A stretch of DNA of 64,000 bases from Collybiopsis luxurians FD-317 M1 (taxonomy: Eukaryota > Basidiomycota > Agaricomycetes > Agaricales > Omphalotaceae), in NCBI GenBank assembly GCA_000827265.1, contig KN834851.1:66474-130473 (forward strand), read 5' to 3'. Under the pieces are notes generated by a model. It searched no databases, was not told the DNA's origin, and saw nothing but the letters and a program-made list of their open reading frames with translations. Shown piece after piece: positions 10,757 to 21,192 of the stretch (its first letter is position 1; each line of letters starts with the position of its first letter). Made by a program: the position numbers and the translations under genes.

Positions 10757-12687
10757 AGATGCTGGTCGAGATAATGCTTGAGGGGCGTTCCTTGGACAAG
10801 AGATAAATCTGTCACTGAAAGAGATAATATGCATGGAGCACAGGCAATTATACTCAGAATAAGCAGCACGAGTTATGGAGCAGAGTACGGCAGTTCTTTT
10901 TTGAGTTTATTCGCTACTCCACTACCTTGCATTCCTTAGGAGTCAAACTCCACCGAATATACAAGTTTTAAGTACGAACATCAAAGCTCCGACCTTACCG
11001 ACACCAACTCTTTGCTGGGAGTTCAGCGAGTGGGTGATAGTATGGTGATTCGGGTGCCATTGACTAGAATAAACGTCTAAAGGCAGACTAAGTCCGGTAC
11101 ATGGAATCTGAATGCATGAAAGGAATGTACAACTTCAGTGAGATAACCTCGCTGTGCAGTGAAATGACCCTTTACCATCATATCCTCAATTCGATTGTTT
11201 GACCTCCCTGGTAGGCGGAGAGGTTTCTAGAAGCGGAACATGTCGGCCAACTACTATCTTGGTTACCGGATCACCTGGCCTGTATCCATTCAAAAAGACT
11301 GTCCTACGTGAAAGATTTTTCCCTATTAGTACTGACTTTGAGGTGAGACGCTCCACGGGAAGGGACGGATCCTCATAGACTGGTTTCGTGACCCATTTTG
11401 CTAGTAAAAAAAGACAGAAAAGGTGGACGAAGAACATTCAAAACACATTAGAACGGACCTTGACATTGGATTAACTCCAACAGCGGGATGTCTGACACTA
11501 AAAACCTTTTACAGTCGGATGCTCAAATCTCCGAATGAAGTTGCGACCACGCTGCATATTGGATAACTAGCTACTCCCATATCGTGTCGTCGAACTTTCT
11601 CCGCACGATGACCATGCAATTAGCAGTCTTGTCAGCTTCCCCAGCGCTGAAAAAAAAAAAAAATTCAGCCTTCCAGGGAATAACCTACTTGGCACTCCGT
11701 AGACAATTATCAGGTTACGAAAAATAAGGCAGAACAGCTTCCAATTCAAGCCAATCTGAGTACTCCTTTAGGTTGATGGAAGTAAGTGGGCTCCGAGGAC
11801 CGTCAAGGCTCCGCCGCGGCAGGCTGCTCTAGCGCATACGGTTATACGAAGGAGCTGTCAACTCACTAGTAGTACATAGTACGCAAGTGATGGAGCCAAC
11901 CCTGACGACACTAATAACATGACGATTAGGACGCTACGGAAGCGGACAGCCGAAGAAACCAAGAAGGATCAAAAGGTTGGCAGGAGCATGATGAACATGA
12001 CTTTCGTTCGCTCATCCGATTTCAAGCTTGAGCGGGGGAGAAGTGGGAAGGTGGAAGCTGTGGAAAGTTTGGGTGACGATTCTTCTTTACTGAGGGGCAA
12101 GACAGATGTCAGAAATGGTTGGAGTTCCGGGTCGTTCTGCTGACAGGGTGATTGAAAGGACCATTGAATGGAAAAAATGACTTATGGGATAAACTAGGAA
12201 CTGTAAACTGCACGTATGTCTAGGAAAAGAATCAACAAAAATCTGACAGCGATTGATTGGCCAGACTTTCAATCTCAGGAAACGTATCGCATAAAAAAGT
12301 ATCAAGATAGAATTCAACTTGCTGCGTTTAGGGTGATTGGGGCCTGCAGGCTGCTGGACTCTGCTAAGAGCCGTGCATGATATCCAAATTGCAGAATTGA
12401 GATAAAGTTCTGCGGCTCAAGGCCTCATGCTTCATGTGGAAGCGACTGAATCACTGAGGAGAATAGGCATTTCGGATATTTCGACCACTCATGATCTGAC
12501 CAGCAGGTCTGTCGTGTTTACTATGGGAATATTAGAAAGGTAAAGTGGCGTCTGGAAAATTTAGAAACTCAGAGTGTAAACTAATTTTCGGCAGAATTCA
12601 AAGTTCTTCTCGAGTTGTGACTGTACGTGGACACGAGAGAAATTGGACGTCGTGATGATCTAGTCACATGGTCGTGACAAATTTTTA
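10757..12687. other. 1.9-kb intergenic region without a supported gene
   Basis: The region holds the promoter side of glutaminase copy 2 and the upstream side of the dehydrogenase. The longest open frames (11186-11437 minus, 11919-12143 plus) have no recognisable domain, no conserved neighbour and no credible splice partners. A 13-nt A run occurs at about 11650. CG content is ordinary. Nothing else is supported. Confidence 0.4.
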
Positions 12688-12688
12688 A

Positions 12689-12700
12689 TCTTATCTTATC
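12689..12700 (-). promoter_or_regulatory. two tandem GATA motifs before the dehydrogenase
   Basis: CTTATCTTATC gives two overlapping minus-strand GATAAG sites, 11-22 nt before the ATG at 12712. Fungal GATA factors (nitrogen, iron or light response) bind such pairs, but this close to the start codon they may also be plain 5' UTR. A denser cluster precedes the DUF1308 gene at 33.07 kb. Confidence 0.35.
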
Positions 12701-12711
12701 ATCCTCCTTCC

Positions 12712-13781
12712 ATGTTCCCTCGGGCCTCAACGTCGTGGGCGTTCTTTCTCACTCTCATTTTCTCTTATGGGTACAGGAAACTCACTCGAAAGCATCGCCG
12801 AACCTCAGTGATTCCCCCAGCGGGAGAACGAGTATTGATTCTGGGAGCTTCCAGTGGAATTGGACGCGACATTGCTCTAAGGTATACCAGCCGAGGTGCA
12901 AGAGTCTGCCTCGTTGGTCGGCGGAAGGACAGACTTGAAGCTGTTGCGGATGAGTGTAAAGCTGTTGGCTCTACTGGACGTGCTGTGCTAGCCATTACTT
13001 CGGATTTTGCCAATGTGAAGGATATGGTTCATGCACGGTCTGTCTTGGAAAAAGGTTCTTGTTCATTTGAGTTTGGTTCAAAACTTTGGTTTGTAATGAC
13101 TATTTAGAGTGGGAAGGCATTGATACTATTATTGTTGCTGCTGGAGTCTCTGCTCTGAGACCCATTTTGGAAGTCGCTCAAGTTACCACCCCCGAGTCGG
13201 ACGCCAGCGAACAGGGCATTCAATCCGCCGTCAACGCAGCTGAGGCTGCAACCAAAGGGAATTACATTGGACCTATGATTGCCGCTATAGCCTTTGTACG
13301 TCCCATTTATTCACTTTTCAATTCAAGCAATGACGATACCCAGATTCCAATGCTCAAACGGACGTCCAAATCACCATCCATCCTTCTTGTATCATCCCTA
13401 GGCGCTGTCATTCCGGCTCCTACGCGTTCCATCTATGGATCAACAAAAAGCGCATCGCTACTACTCTATCAGGCCCTAGCCATCGAACATCCATCCATCA
13501 ACTTTTCCTTCGTATTACCCAGCACTGTGCAAGGAGATTTCCGAGCATCTGCAGTGGATGTTCCTCCTTTGAGTAGCACCTCTGAAGCCAGGAATCCAAC
13601 CTATAACACATCTGGTCTCAAAGTCGAATACGTGGCGCAGCGGTGTATCCAAGCTGTGGATCAAGCGCAAAAGATCCTTTTCTTGCCGGAGATGATGGTT
13701 TTAGGTCATCTGCTTTACTGGTTGTGGCCGTCATTCATTGAGAAGAGGGCAATGAAAAAATACGGTTTTGTAGCGAGATGA
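12712..13781 (+). CDS. short-chain dehydrogenase/reductase, membrane-anchored
   Basis: NAD(P)-dependent SDR of the 11-beta-hydroxysteroid-dehydrogenase/DHRS7 type, probably acting on a lipid or sterol at the ER. An N-terminal hydrophobic segment (WAFFLTLIFSYGY) anchors it. The cofactor motif GASSGIG and the basic VGRRKDR strand favour NADP. The NAAG-equivalent reads VAAG, the catalytic Ser is in LLVSSLG, and YGSTK supplies the YxxxK pair. Intron 1 is 13055-13107, restoring EKEWEGID. A second, 48-nt intron (13296-13343, GTACGT...CCCAG) is very likely: it is a multiple of three without a stop, but removing it restores the family's IAFIPML contact. With both removed the protein has about 322 residues. 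The C-terminus carries a second hydrophobic patch (VLGHLLYWLWP). Confidence 0.9.
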
Positions 13782-14159
13782 ATATACAGGTGTGCCTTGT
13801 TGAGCTGCATCTGACAGCCTATATTGACGAACTCCTGCAGATCAGCCTTCTGTCCTATTCTACACTCTGAACAATCTGTGACGTACCGTTAATCACTATA
13901 CTTGTAACATTTCATGCACTGGACTGTTTCTCTCGATCAAATGTTTTCTTCAACCAACACCGTATCCGCCACAGCAACAGCCATCGTTCCAATACATATC
14001 CTACGGCAACGAGGCAGCGCAACGTTTCTGTCCATTTTAATTTTTTGACAGCCTTCCTGAAAGGGTCCTTCTCACGATTTGCCTCGTTTCTTCTTGTTTT
14101 ACATCCATAACCTATATATCTACAGCCTTGGTTGTACACTACACCATAGGAACCCACCA
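13782..14159. other. short intergenic region upstream of PP2C
   Basis: About 380 bp between the dehydrogenase stop and the PP2C start. TATATATC at about 14113 lies some 45 nt before the ATG and is a weak TATA candidate. No other feature was seen. Confidence 0.4.
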
Positions 14160-15947
14160 ATGGCAGCCTTCAACTCAGATGTGGACCACGATCCAGACTC
14201 TCTGTCTCGGGCTTTCCTAGCCAAATGCTCTTTCGGGGCTGCTGGTACGAACCACACTTTTGCGCAATTCCGTGGGACGCCGAACGAGGATCGATTCTCG
14301 GTGTCAGAGGAATGGGAACTCGGCGGCCATGTATGGCAATTTTTGGCCGTCTTCGATGGTACGTGCGTCGCATATGCAACTAACTTTAGATGATTAGACC
14401 TATTCTTCCGTAGGGCACGGAGGTCCGACTACAGCAGAATACCTTTCGAAGACCTTTCCTTCCCATATCCGAGCATCTATGGAGCAAACCTTTTCTGACT
14501 CCGGATCTGCATTCGCACCGTCACCGGCAATATCATCAGCGTCAACTTTGCAATCACCATCACAATCCCGTGCCAACAGCTCAGTCTCGGTGCAGTTACA
14601 AACCAGTCCAGCAGAGATCACTCCTACTACTGCTACCGCCACCTTCGCGAACATCAACGGCATCCGCAAAGATGAGGATATATTTTCGGAACGTTCGGTA
14701 TCCGAATTTCTCAAACGCCAGGTCCGTGCGTTCGACGATGAATTAGGCAATGCTGTGAAAGCGATATGTCCGAATCCAGAACAACTTGTGTACGACATGA
14801 AAGCTGCTGAAACCTTGTATAAAGCCAATAGAGACGTTATCACCCGCGCGAGATGTGGGTCGACCATGGCTGGTATTTTGGTGGACAAGACGCCTGGAAA
14901 GAAGAGGATGTGGGTTTGTTGTGTGGGAGATTCCTCCGTCGGTGCGTAGAGATCTTCTTAGACTGTGCTTTAGTTATATTGACTCTTGGGTCTTCTCCTG
15001 TCTAGTGTTATCGACAAAGCAAGCTGACAGTAAGAAGCGGAAGAGTATCCTCTTGAATAAACACCATACTGGGCAGACGCCCATAGAGTATCATCGTGTT
15101 ACGTTGGAGCACCCCTCTCATGAGAGAGACGATATTTGGTTAGATGGTGAGGAACGAATTTTTGGGACGTTGAGTATGACTCGAGGTGAGTATTTGCTTT
15201 TCATACGTCGAATGTTTACTCTTCACCCGCCTGCTTACTATGCTCATTGTTTACTGACGTTAATTTTACTATTCAGCCTTTGGCGACTTTATGTACAAGT
15301 TCCCGCGTTCCTTCACCTCCGCCCTCTTTTCCCATGTCCCCTCAACCGCGAACAAATCCGTTGAGAGCGTGCTTAGATATAACCGCACCCCGCCGTACGT
15401 CATCGCAGATCCGCACGTGTCGTTCATGGATTTGGAGAAGATGAGGATTGCGGTGGGAAGTCAGGCTGAACGGTGCGGGGATGTTGAAGGCGAACCGGAC
15501 CTTGCAGTGGTCATCTACTCCGACGGGCTGGAAGCGTTGGCTTATAGGTTAGCTCTCGCCGTAGGAGCGAAAGCGGATGGGCAAGGCTCGAACAAATCAT
15601 CACCCTCATCCACTCCTCCCCGAAGCCCCTCACCGCCCCAACAATCCCGGTCAGTATCAATGCCTTCGCCTGTGGACGTGATCGGCGCACTAGTCGCTCA
15701 GCCTCGGGCTGTCCTTCGTGATGGCAGTTTCGCGGAGTCGACTGATGGATTTCCGAGGTACAAGAGCAACGAGGCGTTTGATTTGATGTACAATGTACTC
15801 GTCAGGGCGATACCTGGAAAACTGCGGACACATCTCCTTGGCACTGGCGAAGGAGATCAGGGTGGTGCTTTCGCTTGGGAAGAATCTTACGTAGATGATG
15901 TGACGGTGATGGTGTTTCGACCGTTCCCGCATTCACCAAGTCGATGA
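14160..15947 (+). CDS. PP2C-family serine/threonine phosphatase
   Basis: A metal-dependent protein phosphatase of the PPM/PP2C family, 525 residues from exons 14160-14358, 14414-14941, 15006-15185 and 15277-15947, all in phase. The first ATG in good context is at 14160. Signatures: NEDRFSV, then AVFDGHGG restored across intron 1 (metal-binding Asp and Gly); CVGDSSVVLS across intron 2; SMTRAFGDFMYKF across intron 3; YSDGLEAL for the second Asp-Gly; and YVDDVTVMVF near the end, where canonical PP2C has D-N-x-T. The layout resembles pyruvate-dehydrogenase-phosphatase-like fungal PP2Cs, but no clear mitochondrial presequence is present and the substrate is unknown. A Ser/Pro-rich insert (residues about 400-430) is low complexity. 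The 3' exon is duplicated as a dead copy at 27701-28303. Confidence 0.92.
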
Positions 15948-16073
15948 GGGGTTGGATGGCAGAATATACCAGCATATCTTTGATTCTGTGTGTAATATAG
16001 ATACGTACTTATTGTGCAGCTAAATTTACGCAATATACACCTTGTCTGCACCTCGTTAACCGTTATCTGGAGT

Positions 16074-17503
16074 TCACCTTAATTCCCACCATTTTTCTAC
16101 TTTTCCATATTTCATCTTCCCCGTCTCATAAGCCGTAGGAAAGTTCCTCTCCAAACACTCTTCACCTGTCTGAGCTACTGATCCAAACTCTGACACTGTA
16201 ACATCCGCTGTGATCACCTCTAACAAGGGAATTGATGAGATGAGCCGAGTTAGCTGCGTATCAGCCAAGGCGTAATCGACCCGATCGTTGAGGTTTAGAG
16301 AAAAGGTTAGATGGACGAATCGCAGTTTGGAAGAAGAATTGTGGTTGAATGGCGGTACATCGGTATGGGAATCGGAAGGAGGATGGTGAAAGAAAAGGGT
16401 TGACTGATGAATCAGCCAGCTGAATATCGAATATACGTTATCATTCAGGCTTTCCGACATCAGTTGGAAATGGGTCAGGTTTGGTAAAGTTATGCCCCGG
16501 AGATAACTTTCTAAATAGATGAATAGGAATTAACCAACTTCGGTGAGCAGATAGTTTTCGACCAATACATACCCTTGATAAAATTGCTCTCAATATCTAT
16601 TGTCAAGCTGATCAACTCCTTTCCAACGTTCCTCAGAACAGCGATCTGACCCCATAAGTGAAAACTTGAACAAAATCTCAGTGCAAGAGTGTCCAGATGC
16701 AATAGGGGAAAGTAACGCGAAGTGGATATTGCCTCGCGTTCTAGCTCTGGTTCGTTCTGATCCAAAAAAAGTCTCCTGAGGTGTTGTGCATTTCCTTCGG
16801 ATCCAGATGTCTCTTCCGCCTCCGTTGGACCACCAAGGGAAAGTGATTTCTCAACCATAAAGGTGGGCTTCCTAGATACGAGTAGCGCATACCGCAAGAC
16901 AAGTGTATTTAACTGCTTCAGGGAAGCTATACAAGAGAATATTCTTTCCCAAGACGGCTCCTGGAGGCTACACTTGTCTATAGCGAGATGCTGCAAGGAA
17001 AAAGAGTTCATTTGAATCAAACGCAATAAACGGGGGAAGCGCCATTTCTGCGTCGTCTGTACATTGATGATGTCGTGGTACGAGCGAGAAAAAAGGACCT
17101 GGAGCGCTTGGAGGTTTGTGAAAGGTAAGTAGACGTCTGGATCAGGCATTTCGGTATCGTGATTGGGGTTGCCATCTCCCGCGTTGAGGCTAAGCGTTAG
17201 AGTACGTACGGAGCAGGTTATGAGGGAATTTTTGGCCGCAGTATCTTTGAACGCGGCTAGGAAAGAGGAAAGGGATAGAGATTCGCGGTTACGTTTCAAA
17301 GCGAGAGTGGAAGGTGCGGTGCTCTCGTAGTTTAAAGAAGAGTCATATCCGCCATAAAGCAGGCGAATGGTAGAGAACAGGTGCCACCTGGATCTTGGAA
17401 GAAAGCAGTGATGGGTTAGCGATAACGACTTTAAATCTTTTTTGGATTCTACTAAATCGACTATGGCGTCAAGAATTTCTTGTGGTGGAACTGTCAAAGT
17501 CAT
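16074..17503 (-). CDS. F-box / leucine-rich protein (copy 1)
   Basis: 455 residues from two exons (17503-16573 and 16510-16074), with a 62-nt intron joined in phase to give FIKGESYLRGI. The start at 17503 is followed at once by an F-box-like helix set: PPQEILDAIVDLVESKKDLKS, then LTHHCFLPRSRWHLFSTI, with the Trp and Leu pattern that binds Skp1. The rest is a divergent leucine-rich array (LTLSLNAGD, LQALQVLF, LQHLAIDKCSL, LDTLALRFCS, LISLTIDIES). Such proteins normally select substrates for SCF ubiquitin ligases; the target is unknown. Its paralogue at 28445-29878 has the same intron. It is convergent with PP2C, about 130 nt between stops, and both were copied together. Confidence 0.85.
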
Positions 17504-18816
17504 GGCTTCAAGATGGTCAAGATGAGAACACGCCCCAAGCTTTAAGCGCCGATCACTCAACGTTAGACGTTCATGGCCCCCGGCCACCACCGGCCACCAC
17601 CAATGATCATGGGTCCTTCCTTCCTTATGCTCTCTTGTATGCTTGTATGATCAGAAAGCAAGCTACGGGCTTACAGATAATGAGGAAGTCGCCGTATAAT
17701 ATATAAGGGCCGAGGGGTCCGTTAGGGATCTGTAGCGGGGTGCAAAACCAAATTCGTGAAGGCGGTTCTCGGTCGCATTATTCTCGATATGTAAATTACG
17801 AGTCCGGAATGAAATGAAGGATTCGTCTTTATTGAGCGAGGTCGGTTGTCATGCGTGGGAGAGTGCCTATTCAAATGCTTACGTCTTTCTCTATACAAGA
17901 TCCGTGAGAGACCTTTGATGTGACGTCTCACGGTCCCTTTGTGACTGTCATTCCTCACTTACTACCTTCAGCCCACTCACCGACTCTCGCCTCTCAGCGT
18001 CAACCTGCGCTGTTCGGATAACATGTCAAAATGTACAGAGGCCTTTTGCACGAGCTGAAAAAAGGCAGTGAGTACCCTTATCTATATTGTCATATCAGGG
18101 CACTGGCCTCTACACATGCGACCCCAAAGCAATGCACACTACTCTGATCAAGATGAGGTGGATTCTACTGTCCAATGATCCCTGCTCAACACTTCTTGGT
18201 GTTATTTGCAGGAACAAGATGTATTTGAAGAAATTGATGGATTATCAAGTTTGTGACACCGACAAAACTTCCATACCTTTTAGTTCTAATAATATGACAC
18301 ACTTCAGCATCTCAAGGCAAGTGTCATGCGAGAATCGGAGCATCCATATATTCAAGTTAGTCAGTCCTCGGTCCACTACAGTACCTACAGCAATGTGTGT
18401 AAGTGCGAACGGCCCACCTCCGGTTTGAATTGAGGGACTTATTCAAGGAAGGCACTACATTTGAAAATTAATCTTATCTGAGTCTAGACTAAAGCTAATG
18501 GGCTCTGGAGCCTGGATCATTGGTGAGGGATCATATTGGAACTACTGAGCAACAAGCAAGAACACAAGAATCTCATTGAGCTGAACAGGCTAATGATTTG
18601 CCTCAGATTCAAATTGAAGTCCAGCTGCAATTGCAGAATACTGGATCCAACTGCATTACTGCACTTTGGAGTATATCTGTGTTGCCTATGGATTATTATT
18701 GACTTCCCGCCTGGCAATGCTGTAGAGATACCTCCCTTGCATTTTACCTTTGCATCTAGATTCAGACTTGTATCTGGCATGCGATTTATTGCGACGGCCC
18801 ACACTCTCATGTACTA
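17504..18816. other. intergenic with an insertion of about 1 kb
   Basis: 17504-17780 matches the DNA upstream of the second F-box gene (29879-30160), including the segment that leads into the secreted-protein promoter there. From about 17790 to 18815 the similarity stops, then resumes at 18817. The intervening kilobase has few CG pairs and many short frames, none of which looks like a gene. It is best read as an insertion, perhaps of repeat DNA, that separated the promoter from the secreted-protein pseudogene. No terminal repeats were found. Confidence 0.5.
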
Positions 18817-19190
18817 ACTTGCGCAATCAAGAATTTCTCAATGCGGGTTTGGTATGTTTGCGAACAAGCTCTTCCAAGTTCATGCATTCATCTACCCTCC
18901 AAAGTTTTGTAATTGTCGAAACTCAAGTAGAATTTGCTGGTCAAGTTCTGCAATTGACTATGATCTAGTACGTCAGTGGAGTTTCTCGTAGGTAAGGTAC
19001 TTGTGCTCACCGTTCTATAGCTTTTCTTGCTTTCAAAGCACACCAACAATACCCCTTCTCGTGCGCTTTTTTGCTCTAAGCTTCATCCGTACTGGCCTTC
19101 TGGCTGCTCCATTGGCTGTCATAGCACATGATCAACATGGACTCAGTAAGAATTTATATTCTTTTCAACTCCATACTGTGGGCGAGATAG
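18817..19190 (+). pseudogene. dead copy of the secreted KKSxIH-repeat protein gene
   Basis: The roughly 210 bp at 18817-19030 matches the 5' leader of the genes at 30414 and 31934, including the common CTCAAGTAGAATTTGC block. Coding similarity then covers only the signal peptide (PLLVRFFALSFIRTGLLA) and the HDQHG equivalent of HDRRG. The start codon has become ATA, the dibasic RR is QH, the promoter has been cut away by an insertion, and similarity ends about 15 codons after the intron donor. It cannot make the protein. Confidence 0.75.
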
Positions 19191-19444
19191 ACATTGATAT
19201 GGAGAGAGCAAGGAAAAGAATTCATATATAAAAATATTACATCAGTTCTTAATGAATTTTCGAGAATGGTTGACCGGCCGAGTATGAGGAAAGGCTTATA
19301 ATATACATAGAAATGATTACGATGATTTTTTGATTAGGATTAACCGGTCGAAAATGATTGAATTTTCTGATCAGGATTATCGGAATAATTTACCAATCAT
19401 AAAACAACACATAGTAAAATAAGTGGATCACTGGCTAAAAGTGA
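19191..19444. other. AT-rich spacer
   Basis: About 250 bp of AT-rich DNA with scattered TTGACCGGYCG-like words at about 19270 and 19345. No gene is supported. Confidence 0.3.
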
Positions 19445-20640
19445 GTTATACAACTGAGTACTGAGTTCTAGTAGAACAAATGCCCCCTTTGTTAGTCATC
19501 TGGATATCCTTTCCGTAAGAAGGGCAAAGATTATGCAGGAGTCGAACCCGGCCACATTTTCTATTTACATGTCCCGCTGCACCTACACAGACACTGTACA
19601 CTTGAACACTGTCAGCTTTTCTATTCTCATGAACTATCACACCTACATGGGCACTATAAAATGCCATTATTTACATTACTGATTGCTGAACTAGGAACTG
19701 GCGTCGACACTGGACAGTGAGGATGCCTAGATGAATAAGCAGTTGCATCCCCTCATCCAATGGGAATTCCCAGATGCATGGGCATTACCAGCCCAAAGGG
19801 TGTGCCCAGATATGGGGATCCAGCTCCCAGGTTGCCAGTGTAGTGAATATGCACTGTCTAGCTGAGTAACTTCTTGTGGTGGCAGGGGTCCTTGGAGGGA
19901 ATGGCCATTGGACCTTCCCAGCATTCTAGGGATGCCCAGCTGTTGGGCACGCATGGGGATTTGACAATATTTAGGTAGATCAAGTTGGGGCCCATGATCT
20001 ATCTGAGCTGGTATTGGTATAGATAGGGGGCTGCTTGAAGTTAAAGGGACAAGCTCTTAAGCAAAAGGCTTGTTCCATGGGATGTTCTTAAATTCCAAAA
20101 GCCACAACCTGTTTTGGACCTGTTGGTGAATGTAGCTGGCAGCCCATCTAGACAGGCACATGGAAACAATGGGTTGTTCATATTTTTCTGCACTATCTCT
20201 GCATCAAGGGTTCTGAAATATGTTGCAAATTTAGGCCTTATAGTAGATTTACAGAAGCAACATGAAAGCAATCACATGAGAAAAAAATGGAAAAATCATT
20301 GAAACATGCAGCAAAATAAATGCTGGTAAATGCAAAATATTCCCATGGCTTTTACAAAGGCAATATGAGAGTTACAAATTCAGAGAAAAATGCTAAAATT
20401 CCCAGGAAAAATATATTATACTACCTAACTTTTTTGTGATATTCTGTGTCGCTGCTGTACTTTACAGGATTGTCAAGAAATTTGGATTCCAATTTGGCTC
20501 AAGATAAACCGTACCCTGCAGGGAAATATCTGGTTCCATATATCGTTGGCTATGGGGAAGTTTTTGTTCCCACTTAGAGTTTTATGAATGTTTTGGGGTA
20601 CAACTACCAGAATGATCTTATAGAATATGCTGTCTGTAAG
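19445..20640. other. CpG-poor insert, probable repeat relic
   Basis: A block of about 1.2 kb with very few CG pairs inside otherwise CG-normal DNA. At 19548-19665 a unit of about 50 bp (TTTTCTATT...CACCTACA...CACTATA) occurs twice in tandem with divergence. At 19755-19970 the words GATGCCCAG, GCCCAGATG and GGGCA recur. No coding capacity is credible. The composition is that of old, cytosine-methylated transposon DNA, but no termini or family could be recognised. Confidence 0.45.
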
Positions 20641-21192
20641 ATTGAGTAGCTCCTCGGCGCTTTTGCAAAAAGCGAGCATTTGGTTTCGCGAAGGAAAAAT
20701 CAAAAATTTAACAGGCGCGCAAGATTACAATTATCAGACGCGAAAGATTATTGTTATCTTGGCCGAAAGATTGTCTATGTCTAGGTCAAAAGAATATCTA
20801 TACCCGGGCCGAACGTAGGCCAATTTTATCTTACGATTAATCCAGTGAGAAAAGGACTATTTTGAATATGAGAAACAAAAAATTAGTTTGTAATAAATGG
20901 CTCATTGTTTTACTTCTTTTCCAGGTGTCAAATCATAAAGTTTTCTTAAGAAAAAAAGATTTCAATCTTCTAGGAAAAATTAACAATTGTTTTTAACATT
21001 CCCCCTTATAATTTTCAGCCGCAAAAGCCCGTTGGTCAGGTGTGTGATATTGTGCTTTTTGTAAGGCCGACATAAATTATCGTTGTTATAAATCAGTAGA
21101 CCAATAAAAATGATTCCATATAAGACTGTCTATACTTCTATATTATCATTCGTTCCCGGTAACCCTTTCACACACCCAGATGATAGATTCAT
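20641..21192. other. intergenic, 3' side of the THI20-like gene
   Basis: AT-rich DNA of about 550 bp. Repeated words of the form GCGCGAAAGATT/GGCCGAAAGATT occur at about 20710-20780. No gene is supported. Confidence 0.35.

Noticed and set aside
19490..19570. GGTTCGACTCC on the minus strand, like a tRNA T-loop
   Set aside because: No acceptor or anticodon stem could be drawn around it, and the T-stem does not pair. A degenerate tandem unit of about 50 bp explains the neighbourhood better; a tRNA-derived SINE remains possible but is not supported.
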